From an uncultured Rhizobiaceae group bacterium (GTDB taxonomy: Bacteria > Pseudomonadota > Alphaproteobacteria > Rhizobiales > Rhizobiaceae): a stretch of 64,000 bases of DNA. Positions 56,219 to 64,000 of this stretch are shown here, piece by piece. The translations under genes and the position numbers were made by a program. Under the pieces are notes generated by a model. It was not told the DNA's origin, ran no database searches, and worked only from the letters and a program-made list of their open reading frames with translations. Position 1 is the first letter of the stretch, and every line of letters starts with the position of its first letter. Location: NCBI GenBank assembly GCA_947501445.1, contig CANMVS010000002.1, positions 372,001 through 436,000 of the forward strand, given 5' to 3'.

Positions 56219-57481
56219 ATGGATATGAAAAGCAATGTATCGGGTCAACCGGTCAATACGGGTAAAGTGCCTCGGGCGAACATCGGTTTTGTCGAGTTCG
56301 TGGTTCTGATTGCAGCGCTGAGCTCCATCGTTGCCCTTTCCATCGATATCATGCTGCCCGCCCTGCCGCAGATCAGCAACAGTTTTGCGGTTTCCGATGA
56401 AAATGACCGGCAGGCAGTGATTATTGTCTTCATGCTTGGCTTCGGTATTGCCCAGATATTCTTCGGACCGATCTCGGATCGCTACGGACGCAAGATCGTC
56501 CTTGTGCCGGCGATTGTATTTTATGCGATCACGGCACTGGCCGCGGCATTTTCTGATTCTTTCACCATGCTGCTGTTGCTGCGGTTGGCGCAGGGTGTTG
56601 GCGCAGCGGCTGTGCGCATTGTCGTCAATGCTGTTGTGCGTGATTGTTTCGGCGGCCGCGACATGGCGCGGGTGATGTCCTACACATTTACGGTCTTCAT
56701 GATCGTTCCCATTATCGCACCCGCATTTGGACAGTGGATTACGGCTATCGGTTCATGGCACTGGATTTTTGTATTTTTGGGACTTGCAGGTGCTGCGCTG
56801 GCTTTGTGGAGTGGTGTGCGGGTCAAAGAAACCCTGCCTGACAACGAGCGGCGGCCGCTATCATTCGTGGGTGTGCGTCGGGCTTTTTGGGAGGTATTCT
56901 CCAACAAGCTGGCGATGGGTTATACATTGTCTTCAACGCTTTGTTTTGGCGGTCTGTTCGCCTATGTGGTCTCCGCACAGCAAATATTCCAATCCGTCTA
57001 TGACCTTGGACAATGGTTTGCAGCAGCCTTTGCGCTGAATGCGGGCGTTATGGCAGTGCTCAATTTTGCCAATGGATTTTTGGTACGCAGGCTTGGCATG
57101 CGGCTCATTTCCCACACGGCGCTTATCGCATTCGCTGTGCTTGGCACAATCATGCTGATCGTTTGTCTGGCCGGGCAACCATCATTCTGGTTTACCTATC
57201 TGATGCTGGCCGCCATCGTTGGCGCATTCGGGCTGGTGCCACCAAATTTCAACGCCTTGGCGATGGAGCCGCTGGGGCATATTGCCGGAACCGCATCTTC
57301 AGCACTGGGTGTGATCACCTTTACCGGTGGCGCGATATTGGGCGGTATTGTCGGTCAGGCCTTTGACGGCACACTTGTCCCACTTGCGGTCAGTTTCGCC
57401 ATCTTCGGTTGGCTGGCCACAGGCATTATTCTGGTGACGGAACGGGGCAGGCTTTTTGTCCGTCCTGTTGATGAGACCTAA
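56219..57481 (+). CDS. MFS drug-resistance transporter, Bcr/CflA family
   Basis: 420 residues, twelve membrane segments. IDIMLPALPQI in the first helix region and the loop 2-3 motif GPISDRYGRK are characteristic of the Bcr/CflA group. Proton-driven exporter of drugs, cysteine or dipeptides; substrate not predictable. ATG 56219 (or M3, 56225). Confidence 0.9.
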   Translation: MDMKSNVSGQPVNTGKVPRANIGFVEFVVLIAALSSIVALSIDIMLPALPQISNSFAVSDENDRQAVIIVFMLGFGIAQIFFGPISDRYGRKIVLVPAIVFYAITALAAAFSDSFTMLLLLRLAQGVGAAAVRIVVNAVVRDCFGGRDMARVMSYTFTVFMIVPIIAPAFGQWITAIGSWHWIFVFLGLAGAALALWSGVRVKETLPDNERRPLSFVGVRRAFWEVFSNKLAMGYTLSSTLCFGGLFAYVVSAQQIFQSVYDLGQWFAAAFALNAGVMAVLNFANGFLVRRLGMRLISHTALIAFAVLGTIMLIVCLAGQPSFWFTYLMLAAIVGAFGLVPPNFNALAMEPLGHIAGTASSALGVITFTGGAILGGIVGQAFDGTLVPLAVSFAIFGWLATGIILVTERGRLFVRPVDET

Positions 57482-57493
57482 GCAATTCAGGCA

Positions 57494-58321
57494 TCAGGCG
57501 TTGATGATTTCGTCACGGATCCGGGTCCAGCTTTCCTGATCCGGTGCGCTCAGCAATCCACCCTGCATCATGCCGGGCCTATAGGCTCGCCCGTCGATCA
57601 ATGCTGAATGGCCCCCGGCTTCCTGATGGATCAAAACGCCGGCCAGATGGTCCCACGGCATCATGTTCTGCCCGCCAACAAAGTGAACCTTGCCGGTTGC
57701 AGCCAGACGGTATTCCCAGGCCGAACAGCGAAACCCGAAGGCCATGCCTATTTTGGCAAGGTTGGCCGCGACACGGCTGCGTCCCGGCTCTTCCATAAAG
57801 CCCCACGAAATAGTGCCAACCATCTGATCAAGTGTCACCGGTGCTGCGACGCGGATTGCCTGCGTTTTGCCGGTGCCGTCCACAATGCGGCTGCCACCGC
57901 CAGCAATACCGATCATACTCTCGCCGCTCATCGGGTAATGAACGAGCCCGGCAACACACGCTCCATTCACGATCACCGCAAGGATGGTTCCAAAGAGCGG
58001 CATGCCGGAGGCAAAATTGAACGTACCGTCAACCGGGTCGATCACAAAGGCCAGTTCGGCATCTGCCAATCCTTCGAGGATGGCAGGATCATCGGCGGCG
58101 GCCTCCTCACCGACAATTTTTGCCTGCGGGTAGCGCTCCAGCAGCGCAGCGGTCAAAAAGGCCTCTGCTGCGGTGTCTGCCTCGGTGACCACATCCCAGG
58201 CCGCCTTCTTCTGTTTGACCTCACCATCATTGATACGCAAAAAACGTGGCACAATCTCCTTGGAACCGGCGCGCCGCAGCAAGCCATCAAGCAGATCAAT
58301 GTCACTATTACTAAATGTCAT
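57494..58321 (-). CDS. Inositol monophosphatase family protein
   Basis: 275 residues. The magnesium-dependent phosphatase signatures are visible: GEEAAADD, IDPVDGTFNFASGMP (about 95), and MPWDHLAGVLIHQEAGG near the C-terminus. May act on inositol-1-phosphate, 3'-phosphoadenosine 5'-phosphate or histidinol phosphate; not resolvable here. ATG 58321 lies two bases after the ttcA stop, so the two are co-transcribed; a TTG at 58327 would overlap it. Confidence 0.88.
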   Translation of the reverse strand: MTFSNSDIDLLDGLLRRAGSKEIVPRFLRINDGEVKQKKAAWDVVTEADTAAEAFLTAALLERYPQAKIVGEEAAADDPAILEGLADAELAFVIDPVDGTFNFASGMPLFGTILAVIVNGACVAGLVHYPMSGESMIGIAGGGSRIVDGTGKTQAIRVAAPVTLDQMVGTISWGFMEEPGRSRVAANLAKIGMAFGFRCSAWEYRLAATGKVHFVGGQNMMPWDHLAGVLIHQEAGGHSALIDGRAYRPGMMQGGLLSAPDQESWTRIRDEIINA

Positions 58322-58323
58322 GG

Positions 58324-59256
58324 TCAATCCTGTTGTTGGGCAAACAGATCAGCAAAATTGAAAAGTTCCCGGTCCAAAAGATGCGAAGGACGCACATTTG
58401 CCAGAGCGCGTATCATCGAATCCTTGCGTCCCGGCATGCGGTTTTCAATATCAGCGATCATCACCTTCATGGCATCGCGCTGCAGCCCGTCCTGTGAGCC
58501 GCAAAGATCACAGGGAATGATGGGAAACTTCATTGCCTGGGCAAATTTCTCCAGGTCATCCTCGGCACACAGAGCCAACGGACGGCACACAAGCAGGTCA
58601 CCATCATCATTGAGCAGCTTTGCAGGCATGGCAGAAAGGCGACCACCGTGAAAGAAATTCATGAAGAATGTTTCCAGAATATCTTCGCGATGATGGCCAA
58701 GAATCAGCGCATCACAATCTTCTTCCCGCGCCACCCGATAAAGATTGCCCCGGCGCAACCGAGAGCACAGCGCACAATAGGTGGCATTTTGCGGAATTTT
58801 CTCCGTCACGATGGAATAGGTATCGCGGTATTCAATCCGGTGGGCAACCCCGTTTTTCTGCAGGTACTCGGGCAGTACATGCTTGGGAAAATTCGGCTGC
58901 CCCTGATCAAGATTGCAGGCCAGCAGATCAACCGGCAGCAGGCCACGCCACTGCAGATCAAGCAGCAGGGCCAAAAGACCATAGGAATCCTTACCGCCCG
59001 AAACCCCAACCAGCCAGCGCGGCTTGCGCCCTTGTGGCCTGGTCGGCGCAGTTTCCAGCATTCCGAAGGTGTCAATCGCCTCGCGGGTCTGCCGCAACAA
59101 CCGCTTGCGCAACCGGTTGAAGTTGACCGATGAAGGTGCAGTGCGAAACATCGGATGGCAGACATCGCCCGGCGTCGGCGCGTCGGCATTTCCCGATACA
59201 TCCCCGGAAATTTTGGATGTCATGGATGGGTTGACGGTTGCATCAAGCGTTTCCAT
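58324..59256 (-). CDS. ttcA: tRNA 2-thiocytidine synthetase
   Basis: 310 residues. Thiolates C32 of certain tRNAs using ATP and an iron-sulfur cluster. PP-loop SGGKDS (about residue 86), Cys pair in ATYCALCSR and Cys in PCDLCGSQ that bind the cluster, and [15 protein letters not shown] long N-terminal extension before the family core. ATG 59256 has AGGACAGG; a TTG at 59277 is less likely. Confidence 0.93.
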   Translation of the reverse strand: METLDATVNPSMTSKISGDVSGNADAPTPGDVCHPMFRTAPSSVNFNRLRKRLLRQTREAIDTFGMLETAPTRPQGRKPRWLVGVSGGKDSYGLLALLLDLQWRGLLPVDLLACNLDQGQPNFPKHVLPEYLQKNGVAHRIEYRDTYSIVTEKIPQNATYCALCSRLRRGNLYRVAREEDCDALILGHHREDILETFFMNFFHGGRLSAMPAKLLNDDGDLLVCRPLALCAEDDLEKFAQAMKFPIIPCDLCGSQDGLQRDAMKVMIADIENRMPGRKDSMIRALANVRPSHLLDRELFNFADLFAQQQD

Positions 59257-59309
59257 TGACCTGTCCTGGTTCACCAATCACCATACCGTGCGTTATCTGC
59301 GCGGTATCT

Positions 59310-59349
59310 CAAAAAACAAAAAAAGCCGCCGGTTTGCACCAGCGGCTTT
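59310..59349 (-). terminator. Rho-independent terminator of rpsD
   Basis: On the minus strand an 11-bp stem (AAAGCCGCTGG with CCGGCGGCTTT, one T-G pair) and 6-base loop are followed by a long T-run. It lies 21 bp after the rpsD stop. Confidence 0.92.
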
Positions 59350-59370
59350 GTGTAGATCACATCGCGACAA

Positions 59371-59988
59371 TTAACGCGAATAGAATTCGACAACCAGATT
59401 TGGTTCCATGACGACCGGATAAGGCACGTCAGCCAGTGCTGGTACACGAACATAAGTCGCAACCATCTTGTTGTGGTCGGCGTCGATATATTCAGGCACA
59501 TCGCGCTCGGCCAGCTGGTTTGCTTCCAGAACGAAAGCAAGCTGCTTGGATTTTTCGCGCACTTCAATCACATCACCAGGCTTACAGCGGTATGAAGGAA
59601 TATTGGTGCGAACGCCATTTACAGTCACGTGACCGTGGTTGACGAACTGACGGGCGGCAAAAACAGTCGCAACGAATTTTGACCGGTATACAACAGCATC
59701 CAGACGTGATTCCAGAAGGCCGATCAGCTTTTCTGGTGTATCGCCCTTAAGACGGTTGGCCTCATCATAAATCTTGCGGAACTGCTTTTCGCGGATGTCG
59801 CCGTAGTAGCCTTTAAGCTTCTGCTTGGCACGAAGCTGAACACCGAAGTCGGACATTTTGCCCTTACGGCGCTGTCCGTGCTGGCCGGGACCATATTCAC
59901 GACGGTTGATTGGAGACTTTGGACGTCCCCAGATGTTTTCGCCCATACGGCGGTCAATTTTGTATTTCGAAGAATCGCGCTTACTCAT
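59371..59988 (-). CDS. rpsD: 30S ribosomal protein S4
   Basis: 205 residues, first-stage 16S rRNA binder. N-terminal [31 protein letters not shown] and the S4 RNA-binding domain ([32 protein letters not shown]) are standard. ATG 59988 with AAAGGGA upstream. The single gene has its own promoter and terminator. Confidence 0.98.
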   Translation of the reverse strand: MSKRDSSKYKIDRRMGENIWGRPKSPINRREYGPGQHGQRRKGKMSDFGVQLRAKQKLKGYYGDIREKQFRKIYDEANRLKGDTPEKLIGLLESRLDAVVYRSKFVATVFAARQFVNHGHVTVNGVRTNIPSYRCKPGDVIEVREKSKQLAFVLEANQLAERDVPEYIDADHNKMVATYVRVPALADVPYPVVMEPNLVVEFYSR

Positions 59989-60160
59989 CGCATTCCCTTT
60001 CAAAGTGTTACACCGGTTTGTTCCCAAACCGGATGAAGGAAACGCGCCCTCCTCTGCCGGCTGTTTTTGCCGACTGACAGAATGTCCAACTCTTTTAGCA
60101 AAGGTGGTCACTCACGGGACACGTAATAAAACCGGGCGCAAGCACCCGGAGACTGGGGGG

Positions 60161-60188
60161 ATTTAAGACAGTACAGTGTTGTTGTCAA
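60161..60188 (-). promoter_or_regulatory. Sigma-70-type promoter for rpsD
   Basis: On the minus strand TTGACA (60183-60188), a 16-base spacer and TTAAAT (60161-60166) lie about 170 bp before the rpsD start. The leader contains a GC-rich hairpin (CCGG.../...CCGG near 60130-60150). The -35 overlaps the end of murI. Confidence 0.6.
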
Positions 60189-60979
60189 TGGCCGATTGAT
60201 GACAGATCGAGCCCAAATCCGGACATCAGCCGTTTAATGGCAAAATCAGGATTGTCAGAGGTGAACATTGCCCGGTCAGTTTCCTGCGACGCCTCCTTTA
60301 GCGGTGCAGCAAGGGACCTGGCGCGTTTGGCAATAGCTTCGGCCGGATCCAGCCAGTCCACAGGCCAGGGAGCGATATTTCTGAACTGATTGGCCAGAAA
60401 AGGATAATGGGTGCAGGCAAGCACGATAATGTCGGTCTTTGATGAATCCTGCTCTATGAAACAAGGGGCTATTTCCGCCCTTAGCCGCTCGGTATCGATC
60501 ACCTCACCACGGATATAGCTTTCAGCCAGTGCTGCCAGGTTCTCAGCGCCGACCAATCGCACATGGCACTGCGAGGCAAAGGACTGAATCAGGTCTCGTG
60601 TATAGGCGCGCCTGACGGTTCCGGGCGTTGCAAGAACACTCACCAGACCTGACCGGGTTCGTTCTGCCGCCGGTTTTATCGCTGGCACCGTGCCAACAAA
60701 TGGCGTGTCGGGGAAATGACTTCGCAACTGCTCAAGAACCAGTGTCGAGGCCGTATTGCAGGCAATGATACAGATTTCCGGCCTGTATTTTTCGAGCAGC
60801 TTTGCAAAAAGTGTAACAATACGCTCGGAAAGGGCCGCCTCGGCCCAATCACCATAGGGAAAGCCCGCATCATCGGCGATATAGACAAATTGGCGTTCCG
60901 GCATCAGCACCCGGGCTTCACGCAGCACGGTCAGACCACCAATGCCTGAATCGAAAACCAATACGGGCGGCGCGCTCAA
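60185..60979 (-). CDS. murI: Glutamate racemase
   Basis: 264 residues. Provides D-glutamate for peptidoglycan. [11 protein letters not shown] at the start, first catalytic Cys in IIACNTAST (about residue 74), second in LACTHYPFL (about 190), plus [16 protein letters not shown] 60979 overlaps the trmJ stop by four bases. Confidence 0.95.
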   Translation of the reverse strand: MSAPPVLVFDSGIGGLTVLREARVLMPERQFVYIADDAGFPYGDWAEAALSERIVTLFAKLLEKYRPEICIIACNTASTLVLEQLRSHFPDTPFVGTVPAIKPAAERTRSGLVSVLATPGTVRRAYTRDLIQSFASQCHVRLVGAENLAALAESYIRGEVIDTERLRAEIAPCFIEQDSSKTDIIVLACTHYPFLANQFRNIAPWPVDWLDPAEAIAKRARSLAAPLKEASQETDRAMFTSDNPDFAIKRLMSGFGLDLSSIGH

Positions 60980-61863
60980 GATATGACATCCCCTTTTCCA
61001 CCATTTTCCGGCTCTTCGTTCATTTGCTCGTCCTTTTGCGGGCCGTCCGAATCAAACGTTTCAGGCGGACCGCTGCCATGCGGTTTTTTGCGGCTGTAGA
61101 GATCAAGCGATCGAATGACACCGCGCAGAAGGCGGATTTCCGGTTTGTAGAATGCCCGACGTGCCAGAACCGCACGCAAGTTCTCCACCATTTTTGGTTT
61201 TTTCTGTGGCGGGCGAAAATAGCCGCGTTTGTCCAGCGCATCTTCCAGGTGGTCATAAAGGCCCTGAAGATCGTTTTTTTCCGCCGGATGCATTTCCTGC
61301 TCTTCAAAGGAGGTTCTGTCTGGCTGTTCCAGACCCGATTTCATCCATTCATAGGACATCAACAAAACAGCCTGGGCAATATTCAGCGAGGCGAAGGCCG
61401 GATTAACCGGGAAAGTCACAATTTCATCAGCAAGGCTGACTTCCTCGTTCTTCAATCCCCAACGCTCGCGGCCAAAAAGGATGCCGCTTTTTTGGCCATC
61501 ATGAAATCGCCTGCGCAATTCATCCGCCGCATGAACCGGCCCATGCACCGGTTTGAAGCCATCGCGTTGCCGCGCAGTGGTGGCAAAGACAAAATTCAGA
61601 TCGGCAATTGCATCCGCAAGCGTATCGAAGACCCTGACACCATCGATGACGTGATCAGCCTTGCTGGCCGCTGCGCGTGCCTTCTCATTGGGCCAGCCAT
61701 CACGTGGTGTGACAAGGCGAAGTTCCGACAGGCCGAAATTGGCCATGGCCCGTGCCACCATGCCGATATTCTCACCCAATTGCGGTTCAACCAGAATAAT
61801 GGCTGGCCCTTCGGTGAGCAATTTTCTTTGTCTGTCCGTTCCAGCCATTTCTTCATTGTCCAA
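60976..61863 (-). CDS. trmJ: tRNA/rRNA methyltransferase, TrmJ type (SPOUT family)
   Basis: 295 residues. SPOUT fold: [22 protein letters not shown] at the start, the knot with [20 protein letters not shown], and [21 protein letters not shown]. TrmJ methylates 2'-O of residue 32 of tRNA. The C-terminal extension (about 180-295) is helical and then polar/acidic. Forms a unit with murI. Confidence 0.9.
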   Translation of the reverse strand: MDNEEMAGTDRQRKLLTEGPAIILVEPQLGENIGMVARAMANFGLSELRLVTPRDGWPNEKARAAASKADHVIDGVRVFDTLADAIADLNFVFATTARQRDGFKPVHGPVHAADELRRRFHDGQKSGILFGRERWGLKNEEVSLADEIVTFPVNPAFASLNIAQAVLLMSYEWMKSGLEQPDRTSFEEQEMHPAEKNDLQGLYDHLEDALDKRGYFRPPQKKPKMVENLRAVLARRAFYKPEIRLLRGVIRSLDLYSRKKPHGSGPPETFDSDGPQKDEQMNEEPENGGKGDVIS

Positions 61864-61934
61864 TTATCATCAACAAGCCGCGTTCACTGCCACAATTGCA
61901 GGCGACACGAAAGCCCCACACAAAAGTATCCGGC

Positions 61935-62855
61935 TCACGTGTCCATACCCCGGGCACTCAGCCACTCAATCAATGTTGATGCGACGACCTGCGGCTGCTC
62001 GTGCAAAATCCAGTGGCCACTGCCATCAACCTGTTTGATCGTCAGATCGGCCGCAAATTGCTCTATGCCTTCCAGACACACCGGGCGTAGCGCCTCATCC
62101 TGATTACCCCAGATGACAAGATGCGGCATCTTTACCGTCATCACTTTGGGATCGACAGCAAAGACCGGTACTTTTCCCTCCAGTTCCGCTGCGGGTTGGT
62201 CGACCGGAGGCACCACCACGGGCGATGCGCGATACCAGTTCAGCATGGCTTCCATTGCTCCGGGTGTACTCCAGGCTTCAAGGTAGCCCGCCCGTGCTTC
62301 TTCATCCATCCAGCCCGTCGCTGAAAATCCGGCGATCATGTTGAGCGTACGGGCATAATTGTCTTTGCTCATGCGTTCGGCTGCATCGCTGCCACGCAAT
62401 ACCGTCATATATTGGCTGGCCGCCCTTTGCAGCGGGTCATCTATTATGGCTTTTTGAAAAGCGTATGGGTGCACGCCATTGGCGACCACCAGCGCCTTCA
62501 ACCGCTGCGGCATCCAGAAAGAAAACGCATAGGCCACCGCAGACCCCCAATCATGACCGAAGAGCACAAAGGGCTTGTCCGCACTCAGATGATCGGCAAG
62601 CGCTGCGATATCCCCAACAAGATTGCGTGTCTGATAGGCTGATACGCCCTGCGGCTTGAAGGAGCGACCAAAGCCGCGCTGATCGGGTGCGACGACCCGG
62701 TAGCGCTCCGCCAGCAAAGGCATTAGGTCGCGCCATGCGCCCCAATATTCAGGAAAACCGTGCAGACACAGGATCAGTGGCCGGGTGGAATCACCCATTG
62801 TCTTGTAGTGAATTGTGCGCTCGCCATCGTCAAAGACCGCTGATTTATATTCCAT
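61935..62855 (-). CDS. Alpha/beta hydrolase, epoxide hydrolase-like
   Basis: 306 residues with the epoxide-hydrolase/haloalkane pattern: HGFPEYWGAWRD oxyanion segment, APDQRGFGRSFKP, the nucleophile elbow GHDWGSA (catalytic Asp, about residue 105), and GSGHWILHEQP with the catalytic His. So probably a soluble epoxide hydrolase; dehalogenase activity is possible. ATG 62855 has AGGGACG upstream; a further 11 open codons lie before it. Confidence 0.85.
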   Translation of the reverse strand: MEYKSAVFDDGERTIHYKTMGDSTRPLILCLHGFPEYWGAWRDLMPLLAERYRVVAPDQRGFGRSFKPQGVSAYQTRNLVGDIAALADHLSADKPFVLFGHDWGSAVAYAFSFWMPQRLKALVVANGVHPYAFQKAIIDDPLQRAASQYMTVLRGSDAAERMSKDNYARTLNMIAGFSATGWMDEEARAGYLEAWSTPGAMEAMLNWYRASPVVVPPVDQPAAELEGKVPVFAVDPKVMTVKMPHLVIWGNQDEALRPVCLEGIEQFAADLTIKQVDGSGHWILHEQPQVVASTLIEWLSARGMDT

Positions 62856-63082
62856 TCCAATCGTCCCTACCGGCAACAAGTCGAACACTGGTGTGCGACG
62901 CCACCCCTTTACTCACCGTTTTCAGCCTTGATAGCACAGAATCCGCCCCGTGAAGACGCATTAGACCAATTCGCGAGACACAGTACCTTTGCCTTCGCGC
63001 ATCACAGTGGTATAGGAGCGCCAACACTACAAAAGTCCAGCGGGCACGAGGCCCCTTTCAAGAAAAAACGAGGCATTTCATA

Positions 63083-64000
63083 TGGCAAAAATCAAGGTCG
63101 CAAATCCGGTCGTCGAACTCGATGGTGACGAAATGACCAGGATCATTTGGCAATTCATCAAAGACAAATTGATTCACCCATATCTCGATATTGACCTGAA
63201 GTATTATGACCTGGGTATGGAAAGCCGTGATGCAACCGATGACCAGATCACCATTGATGCGGCAAACGCCATCAAGGAACATGGTGTCGGCGTCAAATGC
63301 GCAACCATTACTCCGGATGAAGGTCGTGTCGAAGAATTTGGCCTGAAAAAAATGTGGCGTTCGCCTAATGGCACGATCCGCAACATTCTGGGCGGCGTTA
63401 TTTTTCGTGAGCCGATTATCTGTAAAAACGTTCCGCGGCTCGTGCCGGGCTGGACACAGCCGGTCATCGTTGGACGTCATGCTTTTGGTGATCAGTACCG
63501 TGCGACGGATTTCAAATTTCCGGGCAAGGGTAAACTGACAATGAAATTTGTCGGTGAGGATGGTCAGGAAATCGAACACGAGATTTTTGACGCGCCTGCC
63601 GCCGGCATTGCCATGGGCATGTACAATCTGGACAAGTCCATTGAAGATTTTGCCCGTGCATCGCTCAATTATGGTCTGCAGCGTGGTGTCCCGGTCTATC
63701 TGTCCACCAAGAACACCATCCTGAAAGTCTATGACGGTCGCTTCAAGGATATCTTTCAGGAGATTTATGAGAAAGAATTCGAAGCAGCCTTCAAGGAAGC
63801 CAAGATCACCTACGAACACCGCCTCATCGACGACATGGTTGCGGCGAACCTGAAATGGTCCGGTGGCTATGTCTGGGCCTGCAAGAACTATGATGGTGAC
63901 GTACAGTCCGACACGGTGGCACAGGGCTTTGGATCCCTCGGTCTGATGACATCCGTGCTGCTGAGCCCGGATGGTCGCACGGTTGAAGCGGAAGCTGCCC
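63083..64000 (+). CDS. icd: NADP-dependent isocitrate dehydrogenase, 3' end outside window
   Basis: 306 codons visible; the usual family length is about 400-410. Oxidatively decarboxylates isocitrate to 2-oxoglutarate, making NADPH. Eukaryote-like dimeric type: [19 protein letters not shown], then [21 protein letters not shown], then [19 protein letters not shown] 63083 has GAGG eight bases upstream. The final catalytic Asp residues lie near the edge (LIDDMVA). Confidence 0.97.

Noticed and set aside
57478-57495. AGCAATTCAGG similar to the edge of the dispersed repeat
   Set aside because: Only 11 bases match and they lie across the stop codon of the MFS gene; likely chance.

Overview
The window comes from an alphaproteobacterium of the order Hyphomicrobiales (Rhizobiales); I cannot fix the genus. 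The evidence is the aapJQMP general amino-acid transporter beside metC, cysE followed by a DUF3126 gene, the ATPase zeta-inhibitor (DUF1476) gene beside purC, separate purS/purQ/small purL genes, and dispersed two-hairpin repeats resembling rhizobial RIME elements. I found no rRNA, tRNA, CRISPR array, transposase or phage gene.

Layout. 1-7.3 kb: a truncated CAP-domain secreted protein, cysE-DUF3126, an enoyl-CoA hydratase-like gene, two coupled alpha/beta hydrolases, a CHCC zinc-finger protein and an FAD monooxygenase. 7.4-13.5 kb: aapJQMP (minus) divergent from metC. 13.7-16.5 kb: glutamate decarboxylase and a GadC-like antiporter. 16.6-22.1 kb: a Cox-type maturation operon (flavin reductase, MoxR ATPase, CoxE-type VWA, split XdhC, MoeA-MobA fusion) with no molybdenum hydroxylase beside it. 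22.6-29.7 kb: an orphan Leu/Ile/Val-type binding protein coupled to a P1 peptidase, then rpe, purB, DUF1476, purC and purS. 29.8-46.3 kb: a 16.6-kb accessory block lying between purS and purQ, holding a quinone oxidoreductase, an M28-like peptidase, an EamA permease, an IclR regulator, an Asp/Glu racemase, a five-gene oligopeptide-type ABC transporter, a FecBCD-type metal-chelate transporter, a DUF2946-like protein and tryptophan 2,3-dioxygenase. 46.3-51.8 kb: purQ, a lipoprotein, purL, bolA, a small periplasmic protein, grxD and ytoQ. 51.9-58.3 kb: a GbsR/DCC/DUF4166 operon, a polynucleotide 3'-phosphatase-like protein, a DUF6434 protein, an MFS exporter and an inositol-phosphatase-family protein. 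58.3-64 kb: ttcA, rpsD, murI, trmJ, an epoxide hydrolase-like gene and the start of icd.

How the genes fit together. Purine synthesis (purB, C, S, Q, L) is the housekeeping backbone. The accessory block looks like a peptide-scavenging module: peptidase, racemase and peptide transporter surround an IclR regulator, and the same 17-bp imperfect palindrome occurs upstream of the peptidase and in the iclR-racemase divergent region. Its transporter binding protein is the most unusual item here: the part that is normally C-terminal in SBP_bac_5 proteins comes first, directly after the signal peptide, which indicates a circular permutation. Other points to check are a probable ATT/ATC start codon on the neighbouring permease, a 22-bp perfect palindrome centred on the start codon of a GbsR-type regulator, a 207-bp element bounded by 24-bp perfect inverted repeats at the accessory-block/purQ border, and a GadC homologue without the C-terminal plug.
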